From Candidatus Pacearchaeota archaeon CG_4_10_14_0_2_um_filter_35_33 (GTDB taxonomy: Archaea; Nanobdellota; Nanobdellia; Pacearchaeales; GW2011-AR1), in NCBI GenBank assembly GCA_002792635.1, contig PFOR01000016.1:1-42255 (forward strand): a DNA stretch of 42,255 nucleotides, read 5' to 3'. Below are positions 9,722-18,559 of this stretch, piece after piece. How positions within the stretch are numbered: position 1 is the first letter of the stretch; each line of letters opens with the position of its first letter. The notes beneath the pieces are model-generated. The model was not told where the DNA came from, ran no database searches, and saw only the letters and a program-made list of their open reading frames with translations. Both the position numbers and the translations under genes were made by a program.

Positions 9722-10833
9722 GATTGATGTATATTTGTGGGATGTATGTTCCATCTCATGGGGGCGCGGAAATTAGCGTTTATTCACTCTTAAAGAAATT
9801 GCAAGAAAAATTTGAATGGGAAATTCTTGCAGTTACTGATGAAAGATATGAAAAAACTAAGGATCTTGAAGAGTTTAACAAAGTACCGTTATATACAACA
9901 TCTCATAATAATCGGGAAAAAGAAATTGAAAAAATGATTCTTAAATTTAAACCAGACGCAATCCTTACTCAATTAATGTGGAGTGATGTTGCGCTAAAAC
10001 TTGCCAACAATCATTCTGTTCCTTCAATTATGAGAGTATGTAAAGTACCCCTTGAGTTAAACCTTGCTGAAGGTTCTGAATACGCTCCAACCGCTATTAT
10101 TTCAACTTCTAACTCAGTTAAAAAATATGTTTTAGAGCATTGGAATAGAAAATCAGAAATAATTGAACCCCTTGTTGAAATTGAGAATTACATTATTAAA
10201 AAAGAGAATTTTGACCCATCTAAAAACAATCTTATTTTTATGTTCAATCCTTTACAAAGAAAAGGTGGATCAATTTTTAAAGAAATTGCAAAAAAATTAT
10301 CCTATGAAAGATTTGGGACGGTTCTTGGTTGGTCTTCACTTAAGGACGAGAATATTTCAAATAATTTTTCAAGCAAATACATTAGAAGAATAACTGAATC
10401 TGAAGGTTCCACTTTTGATGGTTCATTGCTAGAATATGTAGAATTTGATGATTGTGACAATGTCGAGATACTTCCTTCAGAAGATGACCCGAGAATCTTT
10501 TATGAACAAATTAAAGTTCTTCTAATTCCCTCCCAGTGGGAAGAAGCATTTGGCAGGGTTGCAATAGAAGCAATGGTAAATGGCATTCCAGTTATTGCAA
10601 GTAATGTTGCAGGACTAAAAGATCCTGTAGGAAATGGAGGGATACTTATTGAGAAGGACAATGTTGATGAATGGATTAATGAAATCTTAAGGTTTGATGA
10701 TAAAAAATATTATAAGAAAATCTCAGATAAGGCTAAAAACTGGGTTAGAGATAATTACTCTGAAAATAACATAGTTAAGGAGACTGAAAGTTTAATTAAA
10801 GATATTGTTAAAGGCTTTACTTCTCAACGATAA
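9718..10833 (+). CDS. GT4 family glycosyltransferase
   Basis: MYVPSHGGAEISVYSLLKKL...IPSQWEEAFGRVAIEAMVNGIPVIASNVAGLKDPVGNGGILIE. Confidence 0.85.
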   Translation: MRLMYICGMYVPSHGGAEISVYSLLKKLQEKFEWEILAVTDERYEKTKDLEEFNKVPLYTTSHNNREKEIEKMILKFKPDAILTQLMWSDVALKLANNHSVPSIMRVCKVPLELNLAEGSEYAPTAIISTSNSVKKYVLEHWNRKSEIIEPLVEIENYIIKKENFDPSKNNLIFMFNPLQRKGGSIFKEIAKKLSYERFGTVLGWSSLKDENISNNFSSKYIRRITESEGSTFDGSLLEYVEFDDCDNVEILPSEDDPRIFYEQIKVLLIPSQWEEAFGRVAIEAMVNGIPVIASNVAGLKDPVGNGGILIEKDNVDEWINEILRFDDKKYYKKISDKAKNWVRDNYSENNIVKETESLIKDIVKGFTSQR

Positions 10834-12040
10834 ACTCGCCTTTAATTCCCAATTCTAAAATCTCTTGAATTACAACACAAATATTATGACATAGGATTTT
10901 TAACAATAATTCATTAATTTGAGCAGTTTTAGTTTTGCTTCTCAAATTATCCTTAAATTTTGTTTTAATCATATGGAAACAAGTCTCGGCATTGCTTCTC
11001 TTGTGATAATGCTCAAGAAATTCGTCGTGCTTGTAAAGGAAATAATGATACATCTTTTTTCAGACAGCACAACCGCCTCTTTTTCCTGTAACATTCTTTT
11101 TGAATGGAATAAAAGGTATTGCTCCGACTTCTTCAATAACCTTAAAGTTTTCTCGTCCGTTGTATGCTTTATCTCCGCTTACTTCATTCATATTAAACAC
11201 TTCAGCAGTTTTCCTAACTAATTCTGCAAGTTGTGGGCTATCGTTTTCTTGTCCTTCTGTTATTTTAACTCCTGTAATAATATTAGTTTTTACTCCAGAG
11301 CATAAATGAGCTTTAAGCCAAATCCTATGTTTTCTTTCTTTACCCCATTTGTAATCAAACCACCTTGCAAATCTGCAAGTTGAAAATCCAGAGCTATCAA
11401 TAGTAAAATCGTTTTCAATTTCTCTTAATGGAGTTGAACTTACAGAGATTAACCCTTTTAGAATTGGTGTTAATTCTTCTTTGTTCATATAATTGCTTAC
11501 GCTCATATAGGTAGGCACGTTCTCAATTAATCCAAACTCTCTCGCTATCTTAACATCAGACATAAAACGCCTTAAACTAAAAGTAGAATATACTTTAAGA
11601 GCAGATGTAAAAATTATTTCTGAAATAGGCAAGTTTGGTCTTCCAAATTTATACTCTGGCTGTTTTACGCCATTGCACAAATCTCTTAACAACTTCATAA
11701 AGATTAATTTTTCGTTGGTTTGTGCTGTGTCGTATGCTTTCCAATCTTGTTTATATGTAACTCTTACGCCTTTTGTAGTTGTAATTTTACCTTCTTCATC
11801 TATTTGTTTCTTAACATAATATTCAACTGCATAGATATGTTTACATTTCTTCTTTCTTAACTCGCAATCGGGACAAGAGCAAACAGGATTTTCTTTATTT
11901 AATCTTACCTTATATGCTTTAAAAGAAGTTTGAGAGCCAATTACCCAAAAATCATTTTTCTTTGCTATTCTTCCTCTTTCAAAGATTAACTTTCCTCGTT
12001 CTTCTCGGCTTAATTTTCTTATATTCATTTCTTGCTTCAT
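10817..12040 (-). mobile_element. IS-type DDE transposase with N-terminal SWIM zinc finger, interrupted by an in-frame UGA
   Basis: ORFs 11060..12040 and 10817..11053 lie in the same minus-strand frame; SWIM CSCPDCELRKKKCKH; DSSGFSTCRF...GDKAYNGREN; C-term KRSNAETCFHMIKTKF. Confidence 0.75.
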
Positions 12041-12140
12041 TTTATCTTATTACCTTACTACTTTAGTACATTACTACTATATAAACATTATGATACTGCA
12101 TTATATATATCTTTAAATACTACTTTACTATCTTAATACT

Positions 12141-12281
12141 ATGGCTGGAAAAATAACTAAAAGTTTCAGAGTAGACCCTAAACTCTGGACAGAGGTGAAA
12201 GTCTATTGTGCACAACATAATATTGATTTATCTTCTTTTTTGGAAGACGCACTAAAAGAGAAACTGAAGAAAGCGAAATGA
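12141..12281 (+). CDS. Short ribbon-helix-helix-like protein (46 aa), divergent from the transposase
   Basis: Hand-translated MAGKITKSFRVDPKLWTEVKVYCAQHNIDLSSFLEDALKEKLKKAK. Confidence 0.55.
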   Translation: MAGKITKSFRVDPKLWTEVKVYCAQHNIDLSSFLEDALKEKLKKAK

Positions 12282-12343
12282 ATTATTGTGATAGAGTATA
12301 TAGTTTATCACTTTAATCAAAAATGACTTTTTTTACAAAAGCT

Positions 12344-12360
12344 ACTTATTTTACAAAGCC
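12344..12360 (-). repeat. Right arm of the 17-bp inverted repeat
   Basis: ACTTATTTTACAAAGCC on +. Confidence 0.9.
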
Positions 12361-12404
12361 TAGGTTTGGTAAAAATTTATAAACAAACATTCTCTAAGGA
12401 AATA

Positions 12405-12578
12405 ATGATAAAGAGATGTGTGTATTGTAGGACAGAAATTTTGGCTGAAAGTGTTGTAGATGTGTGTGATGAATGTGGTTTGGGTGTTTGGGGTGAGAAA
12501 ATGTTTAGCACTATAAAGGAGAATATGCAGGGTGCCAGGGATCGTGGAGACTTGCATCAGGGAAGCGTTACAGGGTAG
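12405..12578 (+). CDS. Small zinc-ribbon protein
   Basis: MIKRCVYCRTEILAESVVDVCDECGLGVWG: two CxxC pairs; internal start preferred over 12366. Confidence 0.55.
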   Translation: MIKRCVYCRTEILAESVVDVCDECGLGVWGEKMFSTIKENMQGARDRGDLHQGSVTG

Positions 12579-12617
12579 GCTGGAAAGCTTTTTAAAGTAC
12601 TATTTTTAGGTAATTGT

Positions 12618-12878
12618 ATGAAAGGCAAGAGAATCAGAGAGAAAGGAAAGATTTCTTTTACGAAATTCTTCCAGAAATTTAATGAAGGGGATTTTGTAGC
12701 AGTAGCTAGAGATTTTGGACAAACAGCAAGCTTTCCAAAGAGAATCCAAGGCAGAACAGGAAAAGTGATAGGAAAGAGAGGAAGGTCCTACATAGTGGAA
12801 ATCAAAGATATAAAAATGCCAAAGCAATACATTATTAAGCCCATTCACCTTAAGAAAATCAAGGTAACTGCAAAATGA
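12618..12878 (+). CDS. rpl21e: Ribosomal protein L21e
   Basis: FNEGDFVAVARDFGQTASFPKRIQGRTGKVIGKRGRSYIVEI. Confidence 0.9.
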   Translation: MKGKRIREKGKISFTKFFQKFNEGDFVAVARDFGQTASFPKRIQGRTGKVIGKRGRSYIVEIKDIKMPKQYIIKPIHLKKIKVTAK

Positions 12879-13177
12879 GAGTTTTGGACTTAAGACCGTT
12901 GCATATGGCAGAAGCGAAAGATTTAGCTGGAGATTTGGAAGAGAAAACTGAACTGAAAGGATATATGAAAAGATTTGGAAAACTTACTAGAAAGAAGGCT
13001 GATGAACTGGCTGATGAAATAAGGAAACTTGATAATCTGAAAATTAAGGAAGAAGATATAGTCAAGATAGTTGATTTCTTGCCTAAGGATGTTGAGGAAT
13101 TAAACAAGATATTCAAAGACATTTCTTTGGATGAAAAGGAGGCAAATGACGTACTTAAGATTGTCGGGAAGTATTGA
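12875..13177 (+). CDS. rpoF: RNA polymerase subunit F (Rpb4-like)
   Basis: Family pattern and synteny after L21e; NLKIKEEDIVKIVDFLPKDVEEL. Confidence 0.85.
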   Translation: MRVLDLRPLHMAEAKDLAGDLEEKTELKGYMKRFGKLTRKKADELADEIRKLDNLKIKEEDIVKIVDFLPKDVEELNKIFKDISLDEKEANDVLKIVGKY

Positions 13178-13719
13178 AAATGAACAAGAAAGACGATTAT
13201 GCAGTTGTATTAGATTACCTGCCTTACGGTTATCCGTTGGATGGAAAAATGAATCCGATAGTGCAAGCTATTGGAGAAACTCATCTTTCTCTACTTCAGC
13301 TGGTTCCTAGTAGGGGGCAAACATTTACCTTAGATGAAAAGGTTTATATAGGTCCGGAGAAGAGAGATAAGATATACTACATACAGGGTAGGCTTCCAAA
13401 AGAGAAGCTTACTGAGACTGCGAAGATCCAACTACAAAAGTTCGTTGAGAAAGTGGTTGCGGAGCAGGAAGAGAAATTTGTTGATTTCTTTAATTCTGCT
13501 CAGGCGATAAATACCAGACTGCATCAACTTGAACTTTTGCCAGGTTTTGGAAGAAAGCATACAAAGGAAGTTGTAGAAGCAAGAGAGCAAAAAACTTTCG
13601 AAAGCTTCGATGACATAAAAACCCGAGTCAAGGGCATCCCAGATCCAAGGAAGGCGATTGAGAAAAGAATTTGGGAGGAAATAATGGATAGGCCTAGACA
13701 AGTGATTTTCATTAAATAA
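13174..13719 (+). CDS. DUF655 helix-hairpin-helix protein
   Basis: DYAVVLDYLPYGYP, LELLPGFGRKHTKEVVEAREQ; synteny after rpoF. Confidence 0.85.
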   Translation: MKMNKKDDYAVVLDYLPYGYPLDGKMNPIVQAIGETHLSLLQLVPSRGQTFTLDEKVYIGPEKRDKIYYIQGRLPKEKLTETAKIQLQKFVEKVVAEQEEKFVDFFNSAQAINTRLHQLELLPGFGRKHTKEVVEAREQKTFESFDDIKTRVKGIPDPRKAIEKRIWEEIMDRPRQVIFIK

Positions 13720-13720
13720 A

Positions 13721-14200
13721 ATGGCAGAAGAAAAGAAAGGAAGACCTGAGGAAAGAGACGAAGTTTTAGTTAGAATTCTTGGCAAGGACATTCCTGCAGA
13801 GAAAAATGTTTTAACGGGTTTAACAAGAATAAAAGGGTGTTCTTGGAGCATGGCAAATGCTACATGCATTAATCTTGGAATAAATAAAAGAAAAAAAATT
13901 AGTGAATTGGAAAAATCAGAGATTGAGAAAATTGAAAAATTCTTAAAGAATCCGGATGTGAAAAATTTTTTAAAAAATAGAAGAAGAGATTTTGATAGTG
14001 GAGAAGACAAACACCTTATGACTAATGATTTGGACTTAAGGAAAGACTTTGATATCAAACGATTAAAGAAAATAAAAAGTTATAGGGGATTAAGACATTC
14101 TTTGAAGTTGCCTGTCAGAGGTCAAAGAACTAGGAGTAATTTCAGGAAGAGTGGGATTGCAGTTGGTGTAAAGAAACCAAAAATGGGTAAGAAGAGTTAA
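13721..14200 (+). CDS. rps13: Ribosomal protein S13
   Basis: VRILGKDIPAEKNVLTGLTRIKG...YRGLRHSLKLPVRGQRTRSNFR. Confidence 0.95.
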   Translation: MAEEKKGRPEERDEVLVRILGKDIPAEKNVLTGLTRIKGCSWSMANATCINLGINKRKKISELEKSEIEKIEKFLKNPDVKNFLKNRRRDFDSGEDKHLMTNDLDLRKDFDIKRLKKIKSYRGLRHSLKLPVRGQRTRSNFRKSGIAVGVKKPKMGKKS

Positions 14201-14201
14201 A

Positions 14202-14717
14202 ATGAAAAAGCAACAGAAAAGATTTGAGAGACCTAAGAAACCATTTGATAGCGAGAGAATTAAAGAAGAAAATAAATTAAAAACGAAATATGGATTAAAA
14301 AATAAGAAAGAGATTTGGAAGTCTGGAGCGAAAGTTAAGTATTATAGAACAAGGGCAAAAAGTCTCATTACTGCTGAGAGAGAAACACAACAAAAATTTT
14401 TTGATAAATTAAATGAAATTGGATTGGGAGTTGAATCTGTTGCTGATGTTTTGGCCTTAACTGTCGAGGATATTTTAAAGAGAAGATTGTCAACGGTTGT
14501 TGCAGGTAAGGGACTTGCGGATACTGCAAAACAAGCTAGGCAAATGATAACCCATAAGAGAATTCTTGTTAAGGGAAAAGTGGTTAATGTTCCTAGCTAT
14601 TTAGTTAAAGTTGAAGAAGAAGACAAAATTAATCTGAAGAAGAAGGTTAAGAAACCTAAGCTGATTGCAGAGATGAAGGAAGAATCTGCTGATAAACAGG
14701 AGGAAAAGAATGAGTAA
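14202..14717 (+). CDS. rps4: Ribosomal protein S4
   Basis: RRLSTVVAGKGLADTAKQARQMITHKRILVKGKVVNVPSYLV. Confidence 0.95.
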   Translation: MKKQQKRFERPKKPFDSERIKEENKLKTKYGLKNKKEIWKSGAKVKYYRTRAKSLITAERETQQKFFDKLNEIGLGVESVADVLALTVEDILKRRLSTVVAGKGLADTAKQARQMITHKRILVKGKVVNVPSYLVKVEEEDKINLKKKVKKPKLIAEMKEESADKQEEKNE

Positions 14718-14916
14718 ATTGAGAGAAGCCTTTGAAGGAGTGCGTGAAAAATATGGGGTTGTAGCTGAAACTGCTACCGGAATTATGGAAAGTTTGGGTG
14801 ATAGTACAGAGGATTCTGAATTAAGAGAGTTTCTGGGCAGGGTTAGATCAGACGCCAGAAGAACTATAAGCTGGGTGGGAGAAGTCACAAAAGTATATAG
14901 GAGGCAATATGAGTAA
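14710..14916 (+). CDS. Uncharacterised 68-aa protein between rps4 and rps11
   Basis: ORF overlaps both the rps4 stop and the rps11 start, consistent with translational coupling. Confidence 0.6.
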   Translation: MSKLREAFEGVREKYGVVAETATGIMESLGDSTEDSELREFLGRVRSDARRTISWVGEVTKVYRRQYE

Positions 14917-15406
14917 AGAAGAAAAAGAAACAAAAGAAAAAAAGATGAAGGGAGAATCTGAACAAACTGAAGAAGGGGAATCTGAGGAAGTGAAGGAAGA
15001 GAGAAAGGAAGTTAAAAAAGAAAAGAAGAAAGATGAAATCGCAGGTATTGCACATATTTATGCTTCTTATAACAATACAATTGTACATGTTACTGATTTG
15101 GCGGGAAACACATTATCGAGGGTTTCTGGTGGGATGGTCACAAAACATTCAAGACTGAAAGCAAATCCTACTACTGCAATGTTCGTTGCAAAAAGAGCTG
15201 GTGAGAGGGCGAAAGATTTAGGGATTACAACATTATATGTTAGATTAAAAGCTAAAACAAATGCCCCTGGAATGGGCCCTGGAGGACATGAGGCTGTTAA
15301 AACATTAGGAAAAGAGGGATTTAGGATAATTGCCATAACTGACACAACTAAATTTCCGAGAGGCGGACCTAAGAAGAAGGGAGGTAAAAGAGGAAGGAGA
15401 GTTTAA
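14909..15406 (+). CDS. rps11: Ribosomal protein S11 with charged N-terminal extension
   Basis: AHIYASYNNTIVHVTDLAGNTLSRVSGGMVTK; C-term PHGGPKKKGG-type tail; ~45 aa Lys/Glu-rich N-term. Confidence 0.95.
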   Translation: MSKEEKETKEKKMKGESEQTEEGESEEVKEERKEVKKEKKKDEIAGIAHIYASYNNTIVHVTDLAGNTLSRVSGGMVTKHSRLKANPTTAMFVAKRAGERAKDLGITTLYVRLKAKTNAPGMGPGGHEAVKTLGKEGFRIIAITDTTKFPRGGPKKKGGKRGRRV

Positions 15407-15448
15407 GGGTCCAAAAACCTTTAAAAGGGAACCTTTCATAAAATTAGC

Positions 15449-16147
15449 ATGGAAGTCATTGAAGAATCTCCTGAGAAATTAATTTTTAGAATGAGTGCAA
15501 ACTATAGCCTTGCTAATGCAATAAGAAGAAGCCTTGATGAAGTTCCTGTCCTTGCTTTTGATGAGGTTGAAATTTTCAAAAATGACTCTGCTCTTTATGA
15601 TGAAGTTCTAGCACATAGAATTGGGCTTGTCCCGTTGGAGACAAATAAGAAAATGAGTGCCAGCACAAAAGTTGACTTAAAACTTAGCAAGAAAGGGCCG
15701 TGCTGGGTTTACTCTGGAGATTTGAAAGGCGGGGCAAAAGTCGTTTATGATAAAATGCCTCTAACATTATTGGAGGAGGGTCAGGAGTTGGAGTTTGTTG
15801 GAACAGCAGTTCTTGGAAAAGGAATGAAGCATGCTAAATATTCACCAGGGTTAATGTATTATAGAGATTTATGGGAAGTTAAATCCTCTAAAAAAGAAGT
15901 GGAAAAGATTATTCAGGATTCTAAAGGTGTTATAAAACCTGAGAAAAAGGGAGGCGGATGGATTTGTGATTTAAATGAAACTGAATTGAATGATATTATT
16001 TCATTAGATAAAGAGGCAGCAGTAGAATCGGGAGAGATGGTTGTGTTTATTGAATCTTGGGGCCAATTGAATGCAAAAGATATTTTGAAGGAAACCATTA
16101 GTGCGTTAGAAAGTAATTTGGCTGAATTTGAAAAATCAGTCAAGTAA
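15449..16147 (+). CDS. rpoD: RNA polymerase subunit D
   Basis: FRMSANYSLANAIRRSLDEVPVLAFDEVEIFKNDSALYDEVLAHRIGLVPL. Confidence 0.92.
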   Translation: MEVIEESPEKLIFRMSANYSLANAIRRSLDEVPVLAFDEVEIFKNDSALYDEVLAHRIGLVPLETNKKMSASTKVDLKLSKKGPCWVYSGDLKGGAKVVYDKMPLTLLEEGQELEFVGTAVLGKGMKHAKYSPGLMYYRDLWEVKSSKKEVEKIIQDSKGVIKPEKKGGGWICDLNETELNDIISLDKEAAVESGEMVVFIESWGQLNAKDILKETISALESNLAEFEKSVK

Positions 16148-16152
16148 ATCTA

Positions 16153-16236
16153 GCGGGGATGCCGGAGCGGTCAAACGGACTGCGTTAAGGCCGCAGTGGC
16201 TTAGTGCCTGCGAAGGTTCGAATCCTTCTCCCCGCA
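16153..16236 (+). tRNA. tRNA-Leu, anticodon read as AAG
   Basis: Acceptor GCGGGGA/TCCCCGC, T-arm GAAGG TTCGAAT CCTTC, long variable arm, anticodon arm CTGCG TTAAGGC CGCAG. Confidence 0.9.
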
Positions 16237-16619
16237 TGAAAAAAATGGAAAATACGAGCAAAACAAAAATCAAGAAAAGGCTGAAAAAGAAAAAGAACCC
16301 TGAAATAGTTGAAACCATTGTTGCTGCAAATAAAAGCAAGACATGGGGCAAGGTTGCTGGATTACTTGCAAAAAGTAGAAAAAATTATTCTGTTGTTAAC
16401 CTTGACAAAATAGATGAAGTTTCCAAAGAAGGAGATACAATAATAATTGTTGGAAAGGTTCTCGGTTCAGGGGATATTAAGAAAAAAGTAAGGGTGTGTG
16501 CTGTAGGATTTTCTAAGGGTGCTGTTGAAAAAATCAAAAAAGCGAAAGGAGAAGCAGTATCTTTATTGGATGAAATAAATAAGAATGTGAAGGCAGAGGG
16601 GATTAAGATTATAAAATGA
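16236..16619 (+). CDS. rpl18e: Ribosomal protein L18e
   Basis: NPEIVETIVAANKSKTWGKVAGLLAKSRKNYSVVNLDKI; start set after the tRNA. Confidence 0.88.
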   Translation: MKKMENTSKTKIKKRLKKKKNPEIVETIVAANKSKTWGKVAGLLAKSRKNYSVVNLDKIDEVSKEGDTIIIVGKVLGSGDIKKKVRVCAVGFSKGAVEKIKKAKGEAVSLLDEINKNVKAEGIKIIK

Positions 16620-17029
16620 AACCGGAAAAAGTGGATTTGGTTATAGACGCTAAAAATGCAACGCTTGGCAGATTGGCTAGTTATTCTGCAAAACGGGCGT
16701 TGATGGGAAAGACGATTGCGATAGTCAATTGTAACGAGGCCCTTGTTGTCGGAAAGCCTAAAATGATTATTAATGAATATAAAGAAACACGGCAGAGAGG
16801 GGGTGCAAGTCTTCATGGTCCTTTCTTTCCGAAATCTCCTGAAAGAATAGTCAAAAGAACTATAAGGGGCATGTTATCTTATAAACAAGCGAGGGGAAAA
16901 GAAGCTTTCAGGAGAATTAAGTGTTACAATGAGATTCCTGATGAATATAAGGATGCGAAAAGGCTTGCTGCTGGAAAAGAAAAGTCTGGAAAAACAATTA
17001 AATTGGCTAATTTAAGCAAGGAAATTTAA
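16616..17029 (+). CDS. rpl13: Ribosomal protein L13
   Basis: VIDAKNATLGRLASYSAKRAL...RGMLSYKQARGKEAFRRIKCY. Confidence 0.93.
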   Translation: MKPEKVDLVIDAKNATLGRLASYSAKRALMGKTIAIVNCNEALVVGKPKMIINEYKETRQRGGASLHGPFFPKSPERIVKRTIRGMLSYKQARGKEAFRRIKCYNEIPDEYKDAKRLAAGKEKSGKTIKLANLSKEI

Positions 17030-17433
17030 TGGATAAGGTAATGGTTGTTTCGGGAAAAAGAAAAACATCAGTTGCTAAAGCAAAGATAAAAGAGGGAACA
17101 GGAAAAGTTTTGTATAAGGGAAAACCATATTCAAGTCTCAGGATGTTACATAGACTTTCTCTGGCTGAACCTATTGAAATTACGAGGCAGGTTTTGGGAA
17201 AATTTAATTTTGATATTGAAGTAACTGTTAAGGGCGGGGGCACAGAATCTCAAATACAAGCAGCCAGATTGGCAATTGCAAACGCCCTTGTTAAGTTTAC
17301 GGGAAATCAAAATCTGAAGGAAGCTATTGTGGATTATGATAGAAATATGCTTATTGCGGATACCAGAAGAAAAGAAGCTTATAAGCCTGGAGACTCAAAG
17401 GCGAGAGCAATGAGACAAAGTTCTAAGAGGTAA
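17029..17433 (+). CDS. rps9: Ribosomal protein S9
   Basis: VSGKRKTSVAKAKIKEGTG...GGGTESQIQAARLAIANALVKF...DSKARAMRQSSKR. Confidence 0.95.
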   Translation: MDKVMVVSGKRKTSVAKAKIKEGTGKVLYKGKPYSSLRMLHRLSLAEPIEITRQVLGKFNFDIEVTVKGGGTESQIQAARLAIANALVKFTGNQNLKEAIVDYDRNMLIADTRRKEAYKPGDSKARAMRQSSKR

Positions 17434-17463
17434 ATTTAGAAACCCCCTTTTGGGAAATTCTGT

Positions 17464-17702
17464 CTAGATTAGATAAGTTACTAATGTTATTACTATTGAA
17501 AAAGTGAGGGATGTCCAACTTTTAGATTTTTCATGTATTTGCGTGTGGTCTAAAATTCCATAAATTATTAGCATTAGTCCTAAAAAAAGTAAAAAAAGAA
17601 AAATATTGCAAAGATTGTGCCTGTCAGAAAATATAATTCGGCAGATATTGTCAAGAGTATTATCTCTAAAATTAATTTTCCTGTTGTTCCATGTCTGTCC
17701 AT
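17464..17702 (-). pseudogene. Small membrane protein, probably frameshifted in a T/A homopolymer tract
   Basis: Minus-strand frame from ATG 17702 gives MDRHGTTGKLILEIILLTISAELYFLTGTIFAIFFFFYFF*; the other frame continues LGLMLIIYGILDHTQIHEKSKSWTSLTFSIVITLVTYLI. Confidence 0.5.
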
Positions 17703-17704
17703 TT

Positions 17705-18511
17705 TTAGAGTCCGTCAAAAGGATTTTTGACTTTCTTTATCTGTTCTGTGGAGATATGGGTGTAAATCTGAGTTGTGTTTAATGACGAATGTCCTAGCAA
17801 TGTTTGAATCATCCTTATGTCTGTGCCAGATTCTAATAAATGGGTGGCGAAAGAATGTCTGAGTGTGTGCGGAGTTACTCTTTTGTTGATGCCTGTTTTT
17901 TCTTTTAGATTCTTTATTATTTTTTGGATGTTTCTTGTTGTTAAGGGTTTATCTTTCGAAAATAAATATTTATTTTCGTCGTGCTTTTTCAAATAATCTT
18001 GGATTTGTTTGGATAATTTTATAGAGATTGTAAATGTTCTGTCCTTGTTACCCTTTCCTTTTCTTACTTTCCCTACATTTTCGTTAAAGTCTATATCTTC
18101 AGGCCTAAGACCTACAACTTCTGAAACTCTAAGTCCTGATGAATATAATACGGAAATTATTAATTTTGATTTTTTTGTTTCAGCATTCTCGATTAATAAT
18201 CTAACTTCGTCTTTTGTTAATACGTCGGGGAGATATTTGTCTTTTTTTGGAATTTTGACATTACTCATGTCTTTTTTTAGAATCTCCTGGAAAAAGAATT
18301 TTATGGATGCAGCGGCAAGCATTATTGTGTTCTTAGATTTATCTTCAAACAAAGTTGATAAGTAATTTTTAACATCTGCCTCCGTTAATTCTGGGGATGA
18401 TTTATCAGCGTGTTTGAGAAATTTGTCTACGAAAAAAGAATAGTTGCGCACCGTTAATGGTGAGAATCCTCTCAACTTCAACTCAGTTTGTAGCTTTTGT
18501 AAATCAGACAT
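17705..18511 (-). CDS. Tyrosine recombinase, Xer/XerA type
   Basis: YSSGLRVSEVVGLRPEDID...HTLRHSFATHLLESGTDIRMIQTLLGHSSLNTTQIYTH. Confidence 0.9.
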   Translation of the reverse strand: MSDLQKLQTELKLRGFSPLTVRNYSFFVDKFLKHADKSSPELTEADVKNYLSTLFEDKSKNTIMLAAASIKFFFQEILKKDMSNVKIPKKDKYLPDVLTKDEVRLLIENAETKKSKLIISVLYSSGLRVSEVVGLRPEDIDFNENVGKVRKGKGNKDRTFTISIKLSKQIQDYLKKHDENKYLFSKDKPLTTRNIQKIIKNLKEKTGINKRVTPHTLRHSFATHLLESGTDIRMIQTLLGHSSLNTTQIYTHISTEQIKKVKNPFDGL

Positions 18512-18559
18512 TTGGCCTCTTTTATGAATTAATTAAAGCGAACGTCTATTTAAAGTTTG

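Noticed and set aside
12300-12360. Right IS terminal inverted repeat
   Set aside because: The 17-bp repeat matches position 98, not the transposase-proximal end near 10834, so it is treated as an island boundary instead.
15067-15345. Antisense ORFs over ribosomal and other conserved genes
   Set aside because: They mirror strongly conserved coding sequence and have no recognisable motifs; the same applies to most other antisense ORFs in the track.
16128-16235. Upstream extension of the L18e ORF
   Set aside because: The extension only translates the tRNA-Leu gene.
17434-17462. CCCCCTTTTGGG hairpin as a terminator
   Set aside because: Three- to four-bp stem is too weak to call from sequence alone.
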